From Pseudomonadota bacterium (GTDB taxonomy: Bacteria; Pseudomonadota; Gammaproteobacteria; Xanthomonadales; Xanthomonadaceae), in contig JAEWBY010000003.1 of assembly GCA_023390905.1 (NCBI GenBank), forward strand, positions 1-16,947: a stretch of DNA of 16,947 bases, in the 5' to 3' direction. The first letter of the stretch is position 1, and each line of letters begins with the position of its first letter. The notes under the pieces were generated by a model. The model saw nothing but the letters and a program-made list of their open reading frames with translations. It was not told the origin of the DNA and ran no database searches. This document shows positions 14,098-16,947 of this stretch, one piece after another. The position numbers and the translations under genes were made by a program.

Positions 14098-14972
14098 GCG
14101 GGGCATTTCCTGCCGAAGCCGGCTGGTCGTCGTGGCCGGCCCCGGCTAAGCTGAACCTGTTCCTGCAGATCACTGGCCGCCGGGCGGATGGCTACCACCT
14201 GCTGCAGTCGGTATTCCGCATGCTCGACTGGGGCGACACCGTGCACGTGCGCGTGCGGCCGGACGGGCACACCCGGCGCGTGGGCGAATCGGTCGCGGGC
14301 GTGCGAGAAGCGGACGACTTGCTGGTAAAAGCGGCCAAAGTGCTGCAAACGACCACCCATTGCCCGCTCGGGGCGGAGATTGCGGTCGACAAGCGGATTC
14401 CCGCCGGCGGCGGATTTGGCGGGGGTTCGTCCGATGCGGCGACAGTGCTGCGCGTCCTGAACCGGTTGTGGGAGTGCGGGCTTTCCGAAGACCAGCTCGC
14501 CGGGCTCGGCTTGGGCCTGGGCGCGGACGTGCCGGTGTTCGTACGGGGACGCAACGCCTGGGCCGAAGGGGTGGGCGAGGTGCTCACGCCGCTGGAACTG
14601 GCCCCGGCCTGGTACGTCATCGCCGACCCGGGCGTCCACGTGCCCACGGCGGCCCTGTTCGCTGCGCCGGATTTGACGCGCCAGTCTCCACCCGCGAAAA
14701 TATCGGACTTCGTTTCGGGAAGCCTGTCCGGAAACGCGTTCGAGCCGGTATTGCGCCGCCGCGAACCCGCCGTGGAGGCGGTGTTCGAGCGTCTGGCGCG
14801 GGTCGGAACGCCGCGTCTGACAGGTTCCGGCAGCGGTTGCTTCGTCGAGTTCGGCACCCGTGGGGAGGCCGAGGCCGCGCTGGCGCAACTGGCTGGCCTG
14901 CGGGTCTGGCTTGCGTCTGGGCTCCGCCGGTCGCCCCTGCTGGATGCGCTGGAAGCGGAACACGAAAACTAG
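14094..14972 (+). CDS. ispE: 4-diphosphocytidyl-2-C-methyl-D-erythritol kinase
   Basis: 292-residue GHMP-superfamily kinase that phosphorylates CDP-methylerythritol in the MEP isoprenoid pathway (EC 2.7.1.148). Visible features are the substrate segment PAKLNLFLQITGRRADGYH with Lys19, the ATP loop IPAGGGFGGGSSDAATVL (102-119), catalytic Asp in LGADVPVF (Asp145 region) and the third GHMP motif LTGSGSGCFVEF (242-253). The start is GTG at 14094, overlapping the lolB stop as GTGA; no in-frame ATG exists near enough to give a complete N-terminus. The Leu usual in the ATP loop is Phe here (GGGF), a mild change. The stop codon shares two bases with the following tRNA gene. Confidence 0.96.
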   Translation: MSGAFPAEAGWSSWPAPAKLNLFLQITGRRADGYHLLQSVFRMLDWGDTVHVRVRPDGHTRRVGESVAGVREADDLLVKAAKVLQTTTHCPLGAEIAVDKRIPAGGGFGGGSSDAATVLRVLNRLWECGLSEDQLAGLGLGLGADVPVFVRGRNAWAEGVGEVLTPLELAPAWYVIADPGVHVPTAALFAAPDLTRQSPPAKISDFVSGSLSGNAFEPVLRRREPAVEAVFERLARVGTPRLTGSGSGCFVEFGTRGEAEAALAQLAGLRVWLASGLRRSPLLDALEAEHEN

Positions 14973-15046
14973 GGGCGTCGCCAAGTGGTTAAGGCACCGG
15001 GTTTTGATCCCGGCATGCGTAGGTTCGAATCCTTCCGCCCCTGCCA
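14971..15046 (+). tRNA. tRNA-Gln, anticodon UUG, CCA encoded
   Basis: A full 76-nt cloverleaf: acceptor AGGGGCG/CGCCCCT (7 bp), D stem GCC/GGC, anticodon stem CCGGG/CCCGG with loop TTTTGAT (anticodon TTG, reading CAA), five-base variable loop CATGC, T stem GTAGG/CCTTC with loop TTCGAAT, discriminator G and an encoded CCA. The T stem has one U-U mismatch (second pair). Its first two bases are the last two bases of the ispE TAG stop codon. From memory, a tRNA-Gln between ispE and prs is shared with related gammaproteobacteria. It is probably cotranscribed with ispE and cut out by RNase P and 3' processing. Confidence 0.97.
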
Positions 15047-15142
15047 ATCGCGGTCCAAGCAGTCGCCCGCGGGTGGCTGTCACGCGAAGCAGGAACACCG
15101 TAATCCGCTGGCGTCTGCAGTGCCGGCTCCACTTCAACCGCG

Positions 15143-16111
15143 ATGACCGCCATGCAAGACGAACGCCATCTGCTCGTGTTTTCCGGCAACGCCAACAAGC
15201 CGCTGGCCGACAGCATCTGCCGCGAATTGGGCGTGCGCCCGGGCAAGGCGCTGGTCTCGACGTTCTCCGACGGTGAAGTGCAGGTCGAGATCGAAGAGAA
15301 CGTGCGCCGGCAGGAAGTGTTCGTCGTGCAGCCCACCTGCGCGCCGGCCGCCGAGAACCTGATGGAACTGCTGGTGCTGATCGACGCGCTCAAGCGCGCA
15401 TCGGCCGCCAGCGTGACCGCGGTGGTGCCGTATTTCGGCTATTCGCGCCAGGATCGCCGCCTGCGCTCCTCGCGCGTGCCGATCACCGCCAAGGTGGCCG
15501 CGAAGATGTTCAGCGCGGTTGGCACCGATCGCGTGCTGACGGTGGATCTGCATGCGGATCAGATCCAGGGTTTCTTCGACATCCCGGTAGACAACGTGTA
15601 CGCCTCGCCGCTGCTGCTCGCCGACATCTGGCGCGCCTACGGCACGGACAACATGGTGGTGGTGTCGCCGGACGTCGGTGGCGTGGTGCGCGCGCGCGCC
15701 GTCGCCAAGCGCCTGGACGACGCGGATCTGGCGATCATCGACAAGCGCCGTCCACGCGCCAACGTCGCCACGGTGATGAACATCATCGGTGACGTGGAAG
15801 GCAAGGACTGCGTGCTGGTGGACGACATCGTCGATACGGCCGGCACGCTGTGCGCCGCGGCCGCCGCGCTGAAGGCGCGCGGTGCGAAGAAGGTGGCCGC
15901 GTACTGCACGCACGCCGTGCTTTCCGGACCGGCGGTGGACAATCTGAACAAGTCGGTGCTGGACGAACTCGTGGTCACCGACACCATCCCGCTTTCGCCG
16001 GACGCGAAAGCCTGCAACCGCATCCGCCAGCTCAGCGTGGCCGAGCTGCTGGCTGAAACGGTGCGCCGCATCGCCTTCGGCGAATCGGTCAGTTCGCTGT
16101 ACGTGGATTAA
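15143..16111 (+). CDS. prs: Ribose-phosphate pyrophosphokinase (PRPP synthetase)
   Basis: 322-residue class I PRPP synthetase, which transfers pyrophosphate from ATP to ribose-5-phosphate to make PRPP for nucleotide, histidine and tryptophan synthesis (EC 2.7.6.1). Landmarks are FSDGEVQVEIEENVR (41-55), the flexible loop PYFGYSRQDRR (96-106), DLHADQIQGFF (135-145), SPDVGGVVRAR (175-185) and the PRPP loop VLVDDIVDTAGT (224-235). The ATG at 15143 is the annotated choice. A second ATG at 15152 (MQDERHLL) matches the start of many family members and could be the true one, as no clear ribosome site is present. The 96 bases between the tRNA and this gene hold no feature I can support. Confidence 0.97.
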   Translation: MTAMQDERHLLVFSGNANKPLADSICRELGVRPGKALVSTFSDGEVQVEIEENVRRQEVFVVQPTCAPAAENLMELLVLIDALKRASAASVTAVVPYFGYSRQDRRLRSSRVPITAKVAAKMFSAVGTDRVLTVDLHADQIQGFFDIPVDNVYASPLLLADIWRAYGTDNMVVVSPDVGGVVRARAVAKRLDDADLAIIDKRRPRANVATVMNIIGDVEGKDCVLVDDIVDTAGTLCAAAAALKARGAKKVAAYCTHAVLSGPAVDNLNKSVLDELVVTDTIPLSPDAKACNRIRQLSVAELLAETVRRIAFGESVSSLYVD

Positions 16112-16116
16112 CAGCT

Positions 16117-16197
16117 GGGAATAGGTGATAGGGAATAGGGAATCGTCAAGCAGGCAAAGCCAGCTTTTCCTTTCTCGACTCCCGATTCTCAATTCCC
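16117..16197. repeat. GGGAAT-type imperfect inverted repeat (xanthomonad intergenic repeat)
   Basis: The left arm has three GGGAAT/TAGGGAAT-like units (16117-16145, ending GGGAATCG). The right arm (16176-16197) carries CGATTCTC and ATTCCC, which are reverse-complement related, so an imperfect foldback can form. Intergenic arrays of GGGAAT(C/A)GGGAAT are, from memory, abundant in Xanthomonas, Stenotrophomonas and Lysobacter chromosomes. Here it fills the gap between prs and rplY. A role in mRNA stability or termination behind prs is possible but not shown. Confidence 0.55.
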
Positions 16198-16207
16198 GGC
16201 TTTCAAC

Positions 16208-16254
16208 GACTCTTCTGGTCGCGGAAGAGTCTTCACAGCCGCCGCGAGGCGGTT
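16208..16254 (+). promoter_or_regulatory. Two consecutive hairpins in the rplY leader
   Basis: Hairpin 1 is a perfect 8-bp stem GACTCTTC/GAAGAGTC (16208-16215 / 16224-16231) with an 8-nt loop. Hairpin 2 (16237-16254) is AGCCGCC/GGCGGTT with a GCGA (GNRA) tetraloop and one G-U pair. Neither is followed by a T run, so they do not look like a terminator. They end 20 nt before the rplY ATG. They may form a leader structure that controls or stabilises rplY mRNA; this is inference. Confidence 0.45.
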
Positions 16255-16274
16255 CATCAACAGGTAGCAAGAAA

Positions 16275-16928
16275 ATGGCAAAGACACACGAAATCAAGGT
16301 ACAGCGCCGCGAAGACGAGGGTAAGGGTGCGAGCCGCCGCCTCCGTCACGCCGGCAACGTGCCGGCCATCGTTTACGGTGGCGAACTCAAGCCGGTCAGC
16401 ATCCAGCTGAACCACAACGACGTCTGGCTCGCCAGCCAGCACGACTGGTTCTACTCCTCGATCCTCGACCTGAACCTCAACGGCGACCTGCAGAAGGTGC
16501 TGCTGCGCGACATGCAGCGTCATCCGTACAAGCAGCAGATCATGCACTTGGACTTCCAGCGCGTGAACGAGAACGAGACGCTGCGCACCGCGGTGCCGCT
16601 GCACTTCGTGAACCAGGAGAAGTCGCCGGCGGGCAAGTCGGCCGACGTGGTCGTGACGCATGAACTCAACGAAGTGGTCGTCGAGTGCCTGCCGAAGGAT
16701 CTGCCGGAGTTCATCGAAATCGACCTGTCCGATCTGGCGGTCGGCGCGGTCGTCCACCTGTCGGAAGTCAAGCTGCCGGCCGGCGTGGAAATCCCGGAAC
16801 TGAAGCTGGGCAAGGAACACGACGTCGCCGTCGTGATCGCCAAGCACGGTCGCGAGGAAGCCGAGGCCGAAACCCCGGCCGAAACCGCCGAAGTCCCGGC
16901 TGCCAAGGCCAAGAAGGACGACAAGTAA
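16275..16928 (+). CDS. rplY: 50S ribosomal protein L25 (general stress protein Ctc form)
   Basis: 217-residue L25 of the long Ctc/TL5 type, binding 5S rRNA in the large subunit. E. coli L25 is only the about 94-residue N-terminal domain. Here that domain (about 1-95, with RREDEGKGASRRLRHAGNVPAIVYGG and the HPYKQQIMHLDFQRV block) is followed by the C-terminal CTC domain (about 96-190, with LPKDLPEFIEIDLSDLAVG) and an Ala/Glu/Lys tail. The ATG at 16275 is chosen because MAKTHEIKV is the usual L25 start. The in-frame extension back to 16125 translates the intergenic repeat and hairpins. AGGT at 16262-16265 is a weak ribosome site. It lies downstream of prs, as in Pseudomonas. Confidence 0.96.
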   Translation: MAKTHEIKVQRREDEGKGASRRLRHAGNVPAIVYGGELKPVSIQLNHNDVWLASQHDWFYSSILDLNLNGDLQKVLLRDMQRHPYKQQIMHLDFQRVNENETLRTAVPLHFVNQEKSPAGKSADVVVTHELNEVVVECLPKDLPEFIEIDLSDLAVGAVVHLSEVKLPAGVEIPELKLGKEHDVAVVIAKHGREEAEAETPAETAEVPAAKAKKDDK

Positions 16929-16931
16929 TCA

Positions 16932-16947
16932 CGGCCTGGTGGGGCCG
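16932..16947 (+). terminator. Probable start of the rplY terminator, cut by the window end
   Basis: CGGCC (16932-16936) and GGCCG (16943-16947) form a perfect 5-bp stem with a 6-nt loop, starting three bases after the rplY stop. The window ends at the last stem base, so the expected T run cannot be checked. Confidence 0.35.

Noticed and set aside
15047..15142. Search for a prs promoter, riboswitch or small gene between tRNA-Gln and prs
   Set aside because: No good -10/-35 pair, ribosome site or stable hairpin was seen. prs may be transcribed through from ispE/tRNA.

Overview
The window is a high-GC, gene-dense stretch of chromosome. It most likely comes from a gammaproteobacterium of the Xanthomonadaceae/Lysobacteraceae (Xanthomonas, Stenotrophomonas, Lysobacter or Luteimonas type). 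I infer this from the close resemblance, from memory, of PRPP synthetase, SufT and L25 to xanthomonad proteins, from the gene order, and from a GGGAAT-type intergenic repeat typical of the group. No mobile element, CRISPR array, prophage gene or accessory defence island is visible. Nearly every gene belongs to a recognisable housekeeping or conserved family.

Layout. Positions 41-457 (-) hold a small membrane protein, divergent from sufT (Fe-S assembly accessory) and ilvE (branched-chain aminotransferase), which run to 2290 and end at a clear rho-independent terminator. Convergent with them is a tightly coupled minus-strand set transcribed from 4503 down to 2336: WrbA-like flavoprotein, DUF2069 membrane protein, exported hypothetical protein, and a one-domain asparaginase-like protein. 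Divergent from wrbA is the plus-strand set yihY-like / TlpA-like lipoprotein thioredoxin / acylphosphatase (4590-6735), also joined by start-stop overlaps. A secreted protein with a Gly/Asn/Lys-rich tail (6754-7473), a class I-like PPK2 (7576-8373) and a MoaB/Mog-fold protein (8404-8922) follow on the minus strand.

The right half is the classic gammaproteobacterial hemA/lolB neighbourhood. hemA, prfA and a GNAT acetyltransferase run leftward from 11731. A TPR protein, lolB, ispE, tRNA-Gln(UUG), prs and rplY run rightward from 11798. The genes cover tetrapyrrole synthesis, translation termination, lipoprotein localisation, isoprenoid precursors, PRPP supply and the ribosome. They are joined by compact genetics (ATGA/GTGA overlaps, and a tRNA overlapping a stop codon) rather than by one pathway.

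Points worth a second look are small-scale. The tRNA-Gln 5' end lies inside the ispE stop codon. Two genes have the -10 box placed so that the transcript would start at the ATG. A winged-helix-like tail is attached to the YihY membrane protein. A GNAT gene sits in the slot usually held by prmC. The rplY leader has two hairpins next to a family-type repeat, and a 14-C tract lies at the left edge. I found no convincing undescribed multi-gene system.
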